In this document: positions 7,997-18,361 of the stretch, one piece after another | Layout of the letters: each line of letters begins with the position of its first letter | Numbering within the stretch: position 1 is the first letter of the stretch | The notes under the pieces: generated by a model | What the model was told of the DNA's origin: nothing | The model's input: only the letters and a program-made list of their open reading frames with translations | The model's database searches: none | DNA from: Microbacterium sp. RU1D | Lineage (GTDB): Bacteria; Actinomycetota; Actinomycetes; Actinomycetales; Microbacteriaceae | Assembly: GCF_900156435.1 (NCBI RefSeq) | Contig: NZ_FTPQ01000001.1 | Span: 1,798,001-1,862,000 of the forward strand | Reading direction: 5' to 3' | Length of the DNA stretch: 64,000 nt | Position numbers and translations under genes: made by a program

Positions 7997-9409
7997 ATGA
8001 TCTCTACCAGCCTCTCCCAGATCGCCGACGTGCTCGGCGGGCGCCTCGTGCTCCGACGCGAGGACGCTCCCGACACCACCGTCGCGGGTCTGGTCGACAC
8101 CGACTCGCGTCTCATCGAGCCCGGCGGCATCTTCGTCGCCAAGCCCGGCGAGACGACCGACGGGCACCTCTTCGTCGGCACCGCCGTCGAGCGGGGCGCT
8201 GCCCTGGCAATCGTGGAGCGCGAACTCGACGACGACGTCAGTCAGGTCGTCGTCGCTGACGTCGTCGCCGCCCTCGCCGCCCTCGCGCGCGACAATGTGG
8301 CGCGGGTCCGCGCGGCCGGCGGGCTGCAGGTCGTCGGCATCACCGGCTCGAACGGCAAGACGACCACCAAGAACATGCTGGCGCGCATCCTCGAGGACGA
8401 AGGCCCCACGGTCTCGCCGCGCGCGTCCTTCAACAACGAGGTCGGCGCCCCGCTGACGATGCTGCGCGTCGAGCACGACACCCGGTTCCTCGTCAGCGAG
8501 TTCGGCGCGAGCGCCCCCGGCGCGATCGCACGGCTCGCGGGACTCGTGACCCCCGACGTCGGCGTCGTCCTCATGGTCGGCATGGCCCACGCCGGCGGGT
8601 TCGGCGGCATCGAATCGACGTTCCACGCCAAGAGCGAGCTGGTGAAGGCCACCCGCGAAGGGGGCCTCGCCGTCCTCAACGCCGACGACCCGCGGGTCGC
8701 GGCGATGGAGCCGATCGCGCGCGAGCGCGGGCAGGACGTGCGGTGGTTCGGCCGTGGCGAGCGGGCTGTGGTCCGCGCCCTCGACGTCGAGGTCTCGGCA
8801 TCCGGAACACGCGCCGACCTGCTGGTCGACGGCGAGGCGCACACCCTGACCCTGCGGGTGCTCGGCGAGCACCACGTCATGAACGCCCTCGCCGCGATCG
8901 CCGCGGCGACCGCCCTGGGCGTCTCCGCCGCGGATGCGATCGCGCGCGTCGAGACGCTCGAGATCGCGGAGCGCTGGCGCATGCAGCCGCTCGGCTCCGA
9001 CCGAGTGCGCATCATCAACGACGCCTACAACGCCAGCCCCGATTCGATGGCCGCGGCCCTGCGCACCCTCGCCCAGATCACCGGCCCCGACGAGCGCACC
9101 GTCGCCGTCCTCGGCGCGATGAGCGAGCTGGGGGAGTACGCCGACGAGGAGCACGACCGCGTCGGGCTGCTGGCCGTGCGGCTGCGCATCCAGCGCATCG
9201 TCGTCATCGGCCCCGAAGCGCGCCGCATGTATCTCGAGGCGATCGCGCAGGGGTCGTGGGACGGCGAGGCCGTGTTCTTCGCCGACGCCGACGCCGCGTA
9301 CGACTACCTCTCGACCGAGCTGCGCGACGGCGACCGCGTGCTGGTGAAGTCCTCCAACTCGGCGGGGCTGCGGCACCTCGGCGATCGACTCGGGGAGCTG
9401 TTCGCGTGA
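7997..9409 (+). CDS. murF: UDP-MurNAc-tripeptide:D-alanyl-D-alanine ligase MurF
   Basis: An ATP-dependent cytoplasmic ligase adding D-Ala-D-Ala to the UDP-MurNAc-tripeptide. At 470 residues it has the Mur ligase order: N-terminal UDP-binding domain (LVDTDSRLIEPGGIFVAKPGE), central ATPase with P-loop GSNGKTTTKNML, and a C-terminal domain with the MurF-type DAYNASPDSM. The position after ftsI would fit murE, but the DAYNASP motif and KPGETTDGH favour MurF. The ATG at 7997 follows GGAAAGGG by 13 bases; an in-frame ATG at 7967 lacks a ribosome-binding site. It overlaps mraY by four bases. Confidence 0.95.
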   Translation: MISTSLSQIADVLGGRLVLRREDAPDTTVAGLVDTDSRLIEPGGIFVAKPGETTDGHLFVGTAVERGAALAIVERELDDDVSQVVVADVVAALAALARDNVARVRAAGGLQVVGITGSNGKTTTKNMLARILEDEGPTVSPRASFNNEVGAPLTMLRVEHDTRFLVSEFGASAPGAIARLAGLVTPDVGVVLMVGMAHAGGFGGIESTFHAKSELVKATREGGLAVLNADDPRVAAMEPIARERGQDVRWFGRGERAVVRALDVEVSASGTRADLLVDGEAHTLTLRVLGEHHVMNALAAIAAATALGVSAADAIARVETLEIAERWRMQPLGSDRVRIINDAYNASPDSMAAALRTLAQITGPDERTVAVLGAMSELGEYADEEHDRVGLLAVRLRIQRIVVIGPEARRMYLEAIAQGSWDGEAVFFADADAAYDYLSTELRDGDRVLVKSSNSAGLRHLGDRLGELFA

Positions 9410-10512
9410 GATCGCTTCTGACGTCGGCGGCGATCTCGCTCGCCTTCACCCTCTTCCTCACCCCGGTGTTCCTCCGGTGGTTCCGCAAGTGGGGCTGGGG
9501 CCAGGTCATCCGCACCCCCGAGAATGTGCACAACCCCTCGCACGGGGCCAAGCGCGGCACGCCCACGATGGGCGGCACCATCTTCATCTCCGGCACGATC
9601 GTGGGCTACTTCATCGGCTCCTACGCCGGCAACAACCCGCCGACCGTCTCCGGCCTTCTCGTGCTGTGGCTCATGCTCGGCTTCGGCGTGGTGGGCTTCA
9701 TCGACGACTACATGAAGGTGCGCCACCAGAACAGCCTGGGGCTGTCGGGATGGCGCAAGATCCTCGGCCAGGTGCTGGTCGTCGTGCCGTTCGCGATCGT
9801 CGCGCTGAACTTCCCGAACACGTTCGGTCAGACCGCCGCCTCGGAGTACATTTCCGTCTTCCGCGACATCCAGGTGCTCTCACTGTTCGCGCTGGGCCCG
9901 ATCCTCGGGTGGCTGCTGTACCTCGCGTGGATCTCGCTCATCGGCACCGCGGCATCCAACTCGGTCAACGTCGCCGACGGACTCGACGGTCTCGCCGCCG
10001 GCTCGGGCATCTTCGTCGTCGGCGCCTACAGCCTGATGGCGTTCTGGCAGAACAAGCAGATGTGCGCCGACGTGCTCGACCCGGCGGTGCAGGCCGGATG
10101 CTACGCCGTACGCGATCCGTTCGACCTCGCCATCGTGTCGGCGTCGTTCGTGGGCGGCCTGGTCGGGTTCCTGTGGTGGAACGCCCCCAAGGCGAAGGTC
10201 TTCATGGGCGACTGCGGCTCGATGGCCATCGGCGGCGTCATCGCGGCGCTGGCGATCTTCACCCGCACCGAGCTGCTGCTGGTGCTCATCGCGGGCGTCT
10301 ACGTGATCGCCTCCGGCTCCGTGATCCTCCAGCGGGCCTATTTCAAGGTCACCAAGGGCAAGCGGCTCTTCCTCATGAGCCCCCTGCACCACCACCTCGA
10401 GATGCGGGGGTGGCCCGAGGTCACCATCGTCGTGCGCATGTGGATCATCGCCGGGCTCCTCGCCGTCTCGGGCATCGGATTCTTCTACGTCGAATGGCTC
10501 GCACGCGTATGA
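9406..10512 (+). CDS. mraY: Phospho-MurNAc-pentapeptide transferase MraY
   Basis: Integral membrane enzyme that transfers phospho-MurNAc-pentapeptide from UDP to undecaprenyl phosphate, giving lipid I. It has 368 residues and about ten hydrophobic helices. Diagnostic motifs: KRGTPTMGG, the Asp pair in GFIDDYMKV, NSVNVADGLDGLAAG, the catalytic-site segment FMGDCGSMAIGG and the histidine motif HHHLEMRGWPE. The GTG start overlaps the murF stop (GTGA). Confidence 0.97.
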   Translation: MRSLLTSAAISLAFTLFLTPVFLRWFRKWGWGQVIRTPENVHNPSHGAKRGTPTMGGTIFISGTIVGYFIGSYAGNNPPTVSGLLVLWLMLGFGVVGFIDDYMKVRHQNSLGLSGWRKILGQVLVVVPFAIVALNFPNTFGQTAASEYISVFRDIQVLSLFALGPILGWLLYLAWISLIGTAASNSVNVADGLDGLAAGSGIFVVGAYSLMAFWQNKQMCADVLDPAVQAGCYAVRDPFDLAIVSASFVGGLVGFLWWNAPKAKVFMGDCGSMAIGGVIAALAIFTRTELLLVLIAGVYVIASGSVILQRAYFKVTKGKRLFLMSPLHHHLEMRGWPEVTIVVRMWIIAGLLAVSGIGFFYVEWLARV

Positions 10513-12029
10513 CCGACCTGTCTTCCCTCAGCAGCTGGCACGCCGACTGGAAGGGCCTGCGCGTCGCCGTCCTCGGCCTCTCGGTGACGGGCTTCTCGGT
10601 CGCCGACACCCTCTCCGAGCTCGGCGCCGAGGTGCTCGTGGTGACCGAACGGGCGGATGCCGAATACGGGCGCCTCCTCCCGGTCCTGGGCGTGCGCCTG
10701 CACGAGGGGCCGCTGGATGCGGTCCCGGCCGCGTTGAGCGACTTCGCGCCCGAGGTGGTCGTCGCCTCCCCGGGCTTCCCGCCGCATCACCCGCTGATCC
10801 GGTGGACGCAGGAGCAGGGCATCGCCCTGTGGGGCGACGTCGAGCTGGCGTGGCGCGTGCGCGACAAAGTCGTGCGTGCCGACGGCCGACCCGCGGACTG
10901 GGTGCTCATCACCGGCACCAACGGCAAGACCACCACCACGCGGCTCACCGCCGAGATGCTGGTGACCGCGGGACTTCGCGCGGCGCCCGTGGGCAACATC
11001 GGCACCCCGGTCCTCGACGCGGTGCGCGACCCCGGCGGCTTCGACGCGCTGGTGGTCGAGCTGTCGAGCCACCAGCTCTGGTACCTCAACCTGCAGACCG
11101 GTCCCGATGCGCTCTCGCCGCACGCGGCCGTGTGCCTGAACCTCGCCGACGACCACCTCGAGTGGCACGGCGGTGCCGACGCGTACCGCGACGCCAAGGC
11201 GGGCGTGTATGCGCGCACCCGCGTGGCCTGCGTCTACAACAAGGCCGACATCGCCACCCGCGAGATGGTCGAGGACGCGGAGGTCGTCGAGGGTGCCCGC
11301 GCGATCGGCTTCGATCTCGGCGTGCCCGGGCCCAGCGACCTCGGTGTCGTCGACGGCATCCTCGTCGATCGGGCGTTCCTCGAGGAGCGCGCGACCTCCG
11401 CCCTGGAGCTCACGACGGTGGCCGACCTCGCGGCCCGGGGACTGGCGGCGCCGCACATGGTCGCCAACATCCTCGCGGCATCCGCCCTCGCCCGCTCGCT
11501 CGGCGCCACCCCGGCGCACATCTTCGACACGCTCGAACGCTTCCGTCTCGACCCGCACCGCATCCAGGTCGTCGGCGCGCACGCCGGAGTGACCTGGGTC
11601 GACGACTCGAAGGCGACCAATCCGCACGCGGCGGCGTCGTCGCTGGCGGCCTACCCCAGCGCCGTCTGGGTCGTGGGCGGCCTGCTCAAGGGCGTCGACC
11701 TGTCCGACCTCGTCCGCGCACGCGGAGCGGCGGTGCGCGCCGTCATCGTGATCGGGACGGAGCGCGGCGACATCGTCGCGGCGTTCGCGCGACACGCCCC
11801 CGCGGTGCCGCTGTTCGAGGTCGACCACGCCGAGACTGAAGACGTCATGGCGCAGGTCGTCGAACTGGCGGCGGGTGTGGCCCGGGACGGAGACACGGTT
11901 CTCCTGGCTCCCGCGGCGGCGTCCTTCGACCAGTTCGCGTCCTACTCCGACCGCGGCGATCGTTTCGCCGACGCGGTGAGGGCGTGGATCGCCGGCCAGG
12001 ACGACGGAGTATCTCGACCCACCGACTGA
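10509..12029 (+). CDS. murD: UDP-MurNAc-L-alanine:D-glutamate ligase MurD
   Basis: A 506-residue Mur ligase that adds D-glutamate to UDP-MurNAc-L-Ala (or another first residue). It has the N-terminal Rossmann-like UDP domain (LRVAVLGLSVTGFSVADTL), the P-loop GTNGKTTTTRL, the NIGTPVLD segment, SSHQLWYL, and the C-terminal DDSKATNPHAAASSL with VWVVGGLLKG. All catalytic landmarks are present. The ATGA overlap with mraY and an 11-base gap to ftsW place it in the middle of one operon. Confidence 0.96.
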   Translation: MTDLSSLSSWHADWKGLRVAVLGLSVTGFSVADTLSELGAEVLVVTERADAEYGRLLPVLGVRLHEGPLDAVPAALSDFAPEVVVASPGFPPHHPLIRWTQEQGIALWGDVELAWRVRDKVVRADGRPADWVLITGTNGKTTTTRLTAEMLVTAGLRAAPVGNIGTPVLDAVRDPGGFDALVVELSSHQLWYLNLQTGPDALSPHAAVCLNLADDHLEWHGGADAYRDAKAGVYARTRVACVYNKADIATREMVEDAEVVEGARAIGFDLGVPGPSDLGVVDGILVDRAFLEERATSALELTTVADLAARGLAAPHMVANILAASALARSLGATPAHIFDTLERFRLDPHRIQVVGAHAGVTWVDDSKATNPHAAASSLAAYPSAVWVVGGLLKGVDLSDLVRARGAAVRAVIVIGTERGDIVAAFARHAPAVPLFEVDHAETEDVMAQVVELAAGVARDGDTVLLAPAAASFDQFASYSDRGDRFADAVRAWIAGQDDGVSRPTD

Positions 12030-12040
12030 GGGGACCACGC

Positions 12041-13309
12041 GTGACCACGACGGCACCCCCTCCGCGGCAGACGCCCGACGAGCAGCCCGAGCGCGGCGGT
12101 CTCATCGCGCGCGTCTCGCTCGGTCGTGCCTTCCGACCGGTCGCGAGCGAATTCCTGCTCATCGCGTCCGCTGCGCTGCTGCTCACGGGCTTCGGTCTCG
12201 TCATGGTGCTGTCGGCGACCTCCGCCCTCGACGGCGGGCAGAGCCCCTTTGACCACGTCATCAAGCAGGGCGTGTTCGCGGTCATCGGCATCCCCCTGAT
12301 GTTCGTGCTCAGTCGCGCGCGCATGAGCTTCTGGAAGAAGATCGCCTGGCCCGCCCTGATCTTCGCCACGCTGTTCCAGTTGCTGGTCTACGTCCCGGGC
12401 CTCGGCATCGCCTCGTACGGCAACCGCAACTGGGTGCAGATCGCGGGCTTCCAGTTCCAGCCCGCGGAGTTCCTCAAGCTCGCGCTCGCGCTGTGGATGG
12501 GCGCGGTGCTGTTCCGCAAGCGTCGTCTGCTCACGTCGTGGAAGCACGTCTTCATCCCGGTCGTGCCCGTCGCGGTCCTCGTGATCGGCACCGTGCTCGG
12601 CGGCAAGGACCTCGGCACGGTGATGATCCTCGTGCTCGTCGTGCTGGGCGCCCTCTTCTTCGCCGGCATCAAGCTGCGCATGTTCATCGTTCCCGCGGCC
12701 CTGTCGCTGGTGGTCGTGCTGCTGTCGGCGGTGGGCAGCGAGAATCGCATGGCCCGCATCGCGAGCCTGTTCGACCCCGACGACGCCTCCTGCTACTACA
12801 CCTCGTGCTATCAGTCGCTGCACGGCATCTGGGGGCTCGCGAGCGGCGGGCTGCTCGGACTGGGCCTCGGCAACTCCAAGGAGAAGTACGACTGGCTCCC
12901 GGCCGCGGCCAACGACTACATCTTCGCCATCATCGGCGAGGAGCTGGGCCTGGTCGGCTGCGTGGTCGTGCTCGTGCTGTTCGCCGTCTTCGCCGTCGGC
13001 GCATTCCGGATCATCCGCCGGACCGACGACAGCTTCGTCCGCATCGTCGCCGGCGCCATCACCCTGTGGATCGTCGGGCAGGCGCTGGTGAACATCGGCG
13101 TCGTGCTGCGCATCTTCCCGGTGCTGGGCGTGCCGCTGCCGTTCATGTCGCAGGGAGGGACGTCGCTGTTGTCGGTGCTCATCGCGTGCGGTGTGCTGCT
13201 GTCGTGCGCGCGTACGCTGCCCGACCGTCGCGACGACGACCCCGTCGCGCCGCGGCCGCAGCGGCGGGCGGGCGCGGGAGCGGCGCGACGCCAGGGCCGT
13301 CGGGTCTGA
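12041..13309 (+). CDS. ftsW: Septal peptidoglycan glycosyltransferase FtsW
   Basis: SEDS-family polymerase that makes septal glycan strands from lipid II, partner of FtsI. It has 422 residues and ten predicted membrane helices. SEDS signatures seen: QPAEFLKLALALWMG, GLGLGNSKEKYDWLPAA, NDYIFAIIGEELGLVG and PFMSQGGTSLLS. The large extracytoplasmic loop before GLGLG holds the usual catalytic region, here with a Cys-containing segment DDASCYYTSCYQS. The tail is basic and Arg/Ala-rich. The GTG start has an excellent ribosome-binding site GAGGGG (12028-12033). Confidence 0.96.
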   Translation: MTTTAPPPRQTPDEQPERGGLIARVSLGRAFRPVASEFLLIASAALLLTGFGLVMVLSATSALDGGQSPFDHVIKQGVFAVIGIPLMFVLSRARMSFWKKIAWPALIFATLFQLLVYVPGLGIASYGNRNWVQIAGFQFQPAEFLKLALALWMGAVLFRKRRLLTSWKHVFIPVVPVAVLVIGTVLGGKDLGTVMILVLVVLGALFFAGIKLRMFIVPAALSLVVVLLSAVGSENRMARIASLFDPDDASCYYTSCYQSLHGIWGLASGGLLGLGLGNSKEKYDWLPAAANDYIFAIIGEELGLVGCVVVLVLFAVFAVGAFRIIRRTDDSFVRIVAGAITLWIVGQALVNIGVVLRIFPVLGVPLPFMSQGGTSLLSVLIACGVLLSCARTLPDRRDDDPVAPRPQRRAGAGAARRQGRRV

Positions 13310-13339
13310 TCGCCGCCGCGACCTGACTAGGGTCGTACG

Positions 13340-14413
13340 GTGACGACTTACCTCCTCGCCGGCGGCGGCACCGCCGGGCACGTGAACCCCCTCCTCGCCG
13401 TCGCGGACGGCCTTCGCGCGCGCGACGCCGCGGCCGACGTCCTGGTGCTCGGTACCCGCGAGGGCCTCGAGTCGCGCTTGGTCCCGTTGCGCGGGTACGA
13501 GCTGCTCACGATCGCCAAGGTCCCGTTCCCGCGTCGACCCGACCGCGCCGCCGCGGTGTTCCCCGCCCGCTTCCTCCGCGCGGTCGCCGACGTCCGCCGC
13601 ATCATCCGGGCGCGCGGCGTCGATGCGGTGGTCGGGTTCGGCGGCTACGCGGCCGCGCCGGCCTACATCGCCGCACGCCGCGAGCGCGTGCCGTTTATCG
13701 TGCACGAGGCCAACGCCAAGCCCGGGCTCGCCAACGTCCTGGGTGCGCGGACGGCGGCGGGGGTGGGCGTCGCGTTCGCCGGCACGCCGTTGCGCGGGGC
13801 GCGTGAGGTCGGGATGCCGCTGCGTCGCGAGGTCGTCGAGCTCGACGCCGCAGCGCGTCGCGGGGAGGCGGCGGCCCACTTCGGCCTCGACGCCGACCGT
13901 CCGACGCTCCTCGTCTTCGGCGGCTCCCTCGGTGCGCTGCGTCTGAACACCGCCTTCGAGGGCGCGTGGCGCGACGTGTTGGCCACCGGCTGGCAGCTGC
14001 TCCACGTGACGGGGCAGAACTCCGAGACCCCTGATCCGGGCGTCGAGGGGTACGTCGTGGTCCGGTACGTCGACCGGATGGACCTCGCCTTCGCCCTCGC
14101 CGACCTCGTCGTCTCCCGCTCCGGCGCGGCCACGGTGAGCGAGATCAACGCGCTCGGCATCCCGGCCGTCTACGTGCCCTACGCCGTCGGCAACGGCGAG
14201 CAGAGGTTGAACGCCGCCGCGTCCGTGCGTGCCGGGGCGGCGCTGCTCATCCCCGACGCGGACTTCACCCCCGACCGGGTGCGCGCCGACGTCGTCCCCC
14301 TGCTCGCCGACGACGAGCGTCGCACCGCCATGCGCGACGCCGCCGCGCGCACCGGCATCCGCACCGGCACGGAGAACGTCATCGCGATGATCGACCAGGC
14401 CCTGGCCCGCTGA
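13340..14413 (+). CDS. murG: UDP-GlcNAc:lipid I N-acetylglucosaminyltransferase MurG
   Basis: A GT28 peripheral membrane enzyme converting lipid I to lipid II at the inner leaflet. It has 357 residues, two Rossmann-like halves and the motifs [55 protein letters not shown] and the sugar-nucleotide segment [17 protein letters not shown]. The GTG start lies six bases after TAGGGT (13328-13333), so besides operon read-through there is probably an internal promoter giving a leaderless murG transcript. Confidence 0.97.
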   Translation: MTTYLLAGGGTAGHVNPLLAVADGLRARDAAADVLVLGTREGLESRLVPLRGYELLTIAKVPFPRRPDRAAAVFPARFLRAVADVRRIIRARGVDAVVGFGGYAAAPAYIAARRERVPFIVHEANAKPGLANVLGARTAAGVGVAFAGTPLRGAREVGMPLRREVVELDAAARRGEAAAHFGLDADRPTLLVFGGSLGALRLNTAFEGAWRDVLATGWQLLHVTGQNSETPDPGVEGYVVVRYVDRMDLAFALADLVVSRSGAATVSEINALGIPAVYVPYAVGNGEQRLNAAASVRAGAALLIPDADFTPDRVRADVVPLLADDERRTAMRDAAARTGIRTGTENVIAMIDQALAR

Positions 14414-14499
14414 GGGCCGGCGGGGCGGGCGGTCCGACGCACCGGATGCCGCGCGCCGGGGCGTCCGCGCAGGGTCGGCGACGTAAACTCGCAGATGCC

Positions 14500-15912
14500 A
14501 TGATCAGACCCGACCTGAGCCTCCCCATCCCCGAGACCATCACCTCCGCGCACTTCATCGGCGTGGGGGGATCGGGCATGTCCGGCCTCGCCCGCATGTT
14601 CCTCGACCGCGGCATCCGGGTCTCCGGCTCCGACCGTGCCGACAGCGCCGCGCTGCGCGACCTCGCCGCCCGCGGTGCGACCGTCCACGTGGGACACGAC
14701 GACGCGCACCTGGGCGACGCCGACACGGTCGTGCACACCGGGGCGATCTGGCCCGAGAACCCCGAGTTCGTCACCGCCAAGCAGCGCGGTCTGCACGTGA
14801 TCCACCGGTCGCAGGCCCTGCACTGGCTCATCGGCGGCCGTCGCCTGGTCTCCGTGGCCGGAGCCCACGGCAAGACCACCTCGACGGGCATGATCGTCAC
14901 CGCCCTGCGCGCGCTGGAGCTCGACCCGACGTTCGTCAACGGCGGCGTGATCGCCGACCTCGGCACCTCCAGCGGCACCGGCTCCGACGACCTCGTCGTG
15001 ATCGAGGCCGACGAGTCCGACGGCACGTTCGAGCTCTACGACACCTCGGTCGCCCTCATCACCAACGTCGACCCCGACCACCTCGACCACTACGGCTCGC
15101 GCGATGCATTCGACGCCGCGTTCGCCCGGTTCGCGGATGCCGCGAGCGAGGCCGTGGTCATCTCGGCCGACGACCCCGGGGCGCGTGCCGTCCGGGAGCG
15201 CATCACGCACGCGAACGTCGTGACCTTCGGCGTGGACGACGGCGCGGATGTGCGACTCAGCGATATCCGCACCGACGGGCCGGTCGCCTTCACGCTCACC
15301 GCCGTCGGGGAGAGCGTCGACGTGCGCCTGCGCGTCCCCGGTGCGCACAACGCCGTGAACGCGGCCGGCGCCGTCGCCGTGCTCCGCGTGCTGGGTCACT
15401 CCCTCGCCGACGCGGCGCGTGCGGTCGAGGGCTTCGGGGGGACTGTCCGCCGGTTCGAGCTGCACGGCGTCGAACGCGGTGTCAGCGTCTATGACGATTA
15501 CGCCCACCACCCGACCGAGGTGGCGGCCGCCCTGTCGGCGGCGCGCACGGTCGTGGGGGAGGGCCGCCTCATCGCCATCCAGCAGCCGCACACGTACTCG
15601 CGCACGCAGGAGATGTTCCGCGAGTTCGCCGAGGTGCTGGAGTCGCACGCCGATCACACGGTCATGCTCGACGTCTACGGAGCGCGAGAGGATCCGGTGC
15701 CCGGGGTGACGGGGGAGCTCGTCAGCGGCGCGTTCGCCGACCCTGCGCACGTGCACTACGTGCCCGACTGGCAGGCGGCCGCCGACTACACCGCCGAGAT
15801 CGCCCGGCCCGGCGACTACGTCATCACGCTCGGCTGCGGCAACGTGTATCAGATCATCCCGCAGGTGCTCGACGCCCTGTCGCGCGGGGCCACGACGGCG
15901 CCGGCGGTGTGA
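14500..15912 (+). CDS. murC: UDP-MurNAc:L-alanine ligase MurC
   Basis: ATP-dependent ligase attaching the first amino acid to UDP-MurNAc; 470 residues. Seen: N-terminal [16 protein letters not shown], the P-loop [12 protein letters not shown], the catalytic [20 protein letters not shown] and [12 protein letters not shown]. The first-residue specificity (Ala, Gly or Ser) cannot be read directly. A -10-like TAAACT (14484-14489) precedes the ATG at 14500 by ten bases; an upstream in-frame ATG at 14446 would add an Arg-rich extension unlike the family. GTGA overlap with ftsQ. Confidence 0.95.
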   Translation: MIRPDLSLPIPETITSAHFIGVGGSGMSGLARMFLDRGIRVSGSDRADSAALRDLAARGATVHVGHDDAHLGDADTVVHTGAIWPENPEFVTAKQRGLHVIHRSQALHWLIGGRRLVSVAGAHGKTTSTGMIVTALRALELDPTFVNGGVIADLGTSSGTGSDDLVVIEADESDGTFELYDTSVALITNVDPDHLDHYGSRDAFDAAFARFADAASEAVVISADDPGARAVRERITHANVVTFGVDDGADVRLSDIRTDGPVAFTLTAVGESVDVRLRVPGAHNAVNAAGAVAVLRVLGHSLADAARAVEGFGGTVRRFELHGVERGVSVYDDYAHHPTEVAAALSAARTVVGEGRLIAIQQPHTYSRTQEMFREFAEVLESHADHTVMLDVYGAREDPVPGVTGELVSGAFADPAHVHYVPDWQAAADYTAEIARPGDYVITLGCGNVYQIIPQVLDALSRGATTAPAV

Positions 15913-16940
15913 GCGTGCGTCGGCCCTCGCCCCTGCCTCCGCCCCCGGAGTCCCGCGCCGCGGCGAAGGCCCGCGTCGACCGCGCGGCCGTGACGGAGTC
16001 GCGCGAGGGGGCCCGCGGCGACCTTCGCGTGCCCGCGGCCGCCGGTGACGCGCGCGACGCCGAGATGCGGCATCCCGATTCCGAGACCGCTCCCCTCCTG
16101 CCTCTCGTGCGCCCCGTCGACCCCCCGGTCGCGAAAGACACGCCCGCTCGCGAGGGATCGACGACGGATGCCGAGGGGGTGGGCCTGCGCGACGTGTGGC
16201 GCGCCTCGCGCGCGCGGCGCCGGGCGCTGTCGGCCGAGGTCAAGCGCTTCACCGCGCGCCAGCGGCGCCGTCGTCGCGTGTGGATCGGCGTCGGCGCGGC
16301 CTTCCTCGTCATGGTGCTCGGCACTGCCGGGGCGGCCTACAGCCCGCTGTTCGCGGTGGAGCGGATCGACGTCGTCGGTACGGCGCAGCTCGATGCCGCC
16401 GCTGTCGCCGACGCCCTGAGCTCCCAGGTCGGCACGCCGCTGGCGATGGTCGACGACAGCGCGGTCAAGGCCGCGCTCGTGCGGTTCCCGCTCGTGGAGT
16501 CGTACACGCTCGAAGCCCGACCTCCGCACGACCTGGTCGTCAACGTCGTCGAGCGCACCCCGATCGGCGCGTTGCAGACGCCGGCCGGCTTCACGGTGGT
16601 GGATGCCGCGGGCGTGGCGCTGGCGACCACCCCCGAGGCCCCGGCGGGTCAGCCGCTCCTCGAGATCACCGGCGGCACGGGATCGGCGGCCTTCCACGCT
16701 GCCGGTCGCGTCGTGCGCGCGCTGCCCGACGCCGTGCGGTCGCAGGTGACCGGCGTCACGGCATCCACCCCCGACGACGTCACGCTGACGCTCGGTGCGA
16801 CGGGGTCGCGCGTGGTGTGGGGCAGCGCCGACCGGTCGGCCGAGAAGGCCATCGTGCTGGACCGTCTGATGACGCAGAGCCCGCCCGACCGCGCCAAGGA
16901 GTACGACGTCACCTCGCCTGAGGCGGGCGTCGTCCGCTGA
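15909..16940 (+). CDS. ftsQ: Cell division protein FtsQ/DivIB
   Basis: A bitopic division protein of 343 residues. A long, charged cytoplasmic N-terminus (about 120 residues, Arg/Asp/Pro-rich) is typical of actinobacterial FtsQ. One membrane helix (about 123-145) is followed by the POTRA domain starting [23 protein letters not shown] and the FtsQ beta domain ([30 protein letters not shown]). It links FtsL/FtsB to FtsW-FtsI in the divisome. Its GTG start overlaps the murC stop. It ends 151 bp before ftsZ, whose own promoter region lies in the gap. Confidence 0.94.
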   Translation: MSVRRPSPLPPPPESRAAAKARVDRAAVTESREGARGDLRVPAAAGDARDAEMRHPDSETAPLLPLVRPVDPPVAKDTPAREGSTTDAEGVGLRDVWRASRARRRALSAEVKRFTARQRRRRRVWIGVGAAFLVMVLGTAGAAYSPLFAVERIDVVGTAQLDAAAVADALSSQVGTPLAMVDDSAVKAALVRFPLVESYTLEARPPHDLVVNVVERTPIGALQTPAGFTVVDAAGVALATTPEAPAGQPLLEITGGTGSAAFHAAGRVVRALPDAVRSQVTGVTASTPDDVTLTLGATGSRVVWGSADRSAEKAIVLDRLMTQSPPDRAKEYDVTSPEAGVVR

Positions 16941-17011
16941 TATCCGACGCGATAACGGAACACGCCGCGTGTCGGCCCGTCGGCGCCCCCGGCTCGACCT
17001 ACCTTCGAGCT

Positions 17012-17062
17012 AAGGAATTGCATACCGGGCAATTCTTTAACCCTCAACATGAGGTTTAGAGT
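17012..17062 (+). promoter_or_regulatory. ftsZ upstream region with two inverted repeats and a -10 element
   Basis: GAATTGC (17015-17021) and GCAATTC (17029-17035) form a perfect 7-bp inverted repeat with a 7-base spacer; flanking A/T pairs extend it to 10 bp with one G-T pair. A second dyad, CCTCA-ACA-TGAGG (17042-17054), follows. TAGAGT (17057-17062) fits TAnnnT and would start transcription about 20 bases before the GGAGG site of ftsZ. The block is conspicuously AT-rich for this genome. It could be an operator, or a terminator for ftsQ followed by the ftsZ promoter. Confidence 0.55.
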
Positions 17063-17091
17063 TTCGGGTTCGGGGACAAACGGAGGCCGGC

Positions 17092-18279
17092 ATGAGCCAC
17101 AACCAGAACTACCTCGCCGTGATCAAGGTCGTCGGTGTGGGCGGGGGCGGCGTCAACGCCGTCAACCGCATGATCGAGCTCGGCCTGCGCGGCGTGGAGT
17201 TCATCGCGATCAACACCGACGCGCAGGCGCTGCTCATGAGCGACGCCGACGTCAAGCTCGACGTGGGCCGCGAGCTCACGCGGGGACTCGGCGCGGGTGC
17301 CGACCCCGAGGTCGGGCGGCGTGCTGCCGAAGACCACGCGGAGGAGATCGAGGAGGCGCTGCGCGGCGCCGACATGGTCTTCGTCACCGCGGGCGAGGGC
17401 GGCGGGACCGGCACGGGTGGTGCTCCGGTCGTCGCCAAGATCGCGAAGTCGATCGGCGCCCTGACCATCGGTGTCGTCACGAAGCCGTTCTCCTTCGAGG
17501 GACGTCGTCGACAGAGCCAGGCCGAGGCCGGCGTCGGACGTCTGAAGGAAGAGGTCGACACCCTCATCGTCGTCCCCAACGACCGTCTGCTGGAGATCAG
17601 CGACCGCGGCATCTCGATGATCGAGGCCTTCGCCACGGCCGACCAGGTGCTGCTCGCCGGTGTCCAGGGCATCACCGACCTCATCACGACCCCGGGTCTG
17701 ATCAACCTCGACTTCGCCGACGTCAAATCGGTCATGCAGGGCGCCGGATCCGCCCTCATGGGCATCGGCTCCTCCCGCGGCGCCGATCGCGCCATCAAGG
17801 CGGCCGAGCTCGCGGTCGAGTCGCCGCTGCTCGAGGCCTCCATCGAGGGTGCGCACGGCGTGCTGCTGTCGATCCAGGGTGGCTCGAACCTCGGCATCTT
17901 CGAGATCAACGACGCCGCCCAGCTGGTGAAGGAGGCCGCGCACCCGGAGGCCAACATCATCTTCGGTACGGTCATCGACGACACCCTCGGCGACGAGGTG
18001 CGCGTGACGGTGATCGCGGCCGGATTCGACGGGGGAGAGCCCTCGCTGCGCATCGACGCGGTGGGCGCCCAGCGTCCGGCCTCGGCGCCCGTCGTCCCGG
18101 TCATCCCCGCCGACGACGTCGCGCGCGACCTCGACGCCGCCGAGGAGCAGAAGGCCGCCACGGAGCGCGCCCCCGAGCGTCGTCCCGAGCCCGCGCCGGT
18201 CACCGCGCGCGTGCCCGAGACCTCGTACGACAACGGCTACGCCGACGACGACCTCGACGTGCCCGACTTCTTGAAGTAA
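17092..18279 (+). CDS. ftsZ: Cell division GTPase FtsZ
   Basis: Tubulin-like GTPase forming the Z-ring; 395 residues. The N-terminal GTPase domain has [12 protein letters not shown] and the tubulin signature [16 protein letters not shown]; the T7 catalytic loop is [13 protein letters not shown]. The GTPase core ends near residue 315. A 65-residue acidic/Pro-Ala linker then leads to the conserved tail [10 protein letters not shown], which binds SepF. GGAGG (17082-17086) is five bases before the ATG. There is no ftsA nearby, as expected in actinobacteria, where SepF is the membrane anchor and lies three genes on. Confidence 0.98.
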   Translation: MSHNQNYLAVIKVVGVGGGGVNAVNRMIELGLRGVEFIAINTDAQALLMSDADVKLDVGRELTRGLGAGADPEVGRRAAEDHAEEIEEALRGADMVFVTAGEGGGTGTGGAPVVAKIAKSIGALTIGVVTKPFSFEGRRRQSQAEAGVGRLKEEVDTLIVVPNDRLLEISDRGISMIEAFATADQVLLAGVQGITDLITTPGLINLDFADVKSVMQGAGSALMGIGSSRGADRAIKAAELAVESPLLEASIEGAHGVLLSIQGGSNLGIFEINDAAQLVKEAAHPEANIIFGTVIDDTLGDEVRVTVIAAGFDGGEPSLRIDAVGAQRPASAPVVPVIPADDVARDLDAAEEQKAATERAPERRPEPAPVTARVPETSYDNGYADDDLDVPDFLK

Positions 18280-18314
18280 GCACCAGCCGAGTACGCACGA
18301 ACTCTCCGACGAAA

Positions 18315-18340
18315 GCGGGTCCGGTCTCCACCGGGCCCGC
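18315..18340 (+). terminator. Hairpin between ftsZ and yggS
   Basis: GCGGGTCCGGT, loop CTCC, ACCGGGCCCGC: an 11-bp stem with one G-U pair, 36 bases after the ftsZ stop. No T-run follows, so it may be an mRNA-stabilising or partial terminator structure rather than a full stop. Confidence 0.6.
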
Positions 18341-18361
18341 TCTCGTCGTCGAAGGAGCAGC

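Noticed and set aside
7997..9409. Gene after ftsI considered as murE
   Set aside because: DAYNASPDSM and the N-terminal LVDTDSRLIEPGGIF pattern are MurF-type, and the following gene is mraY, the usual murF neighbour.
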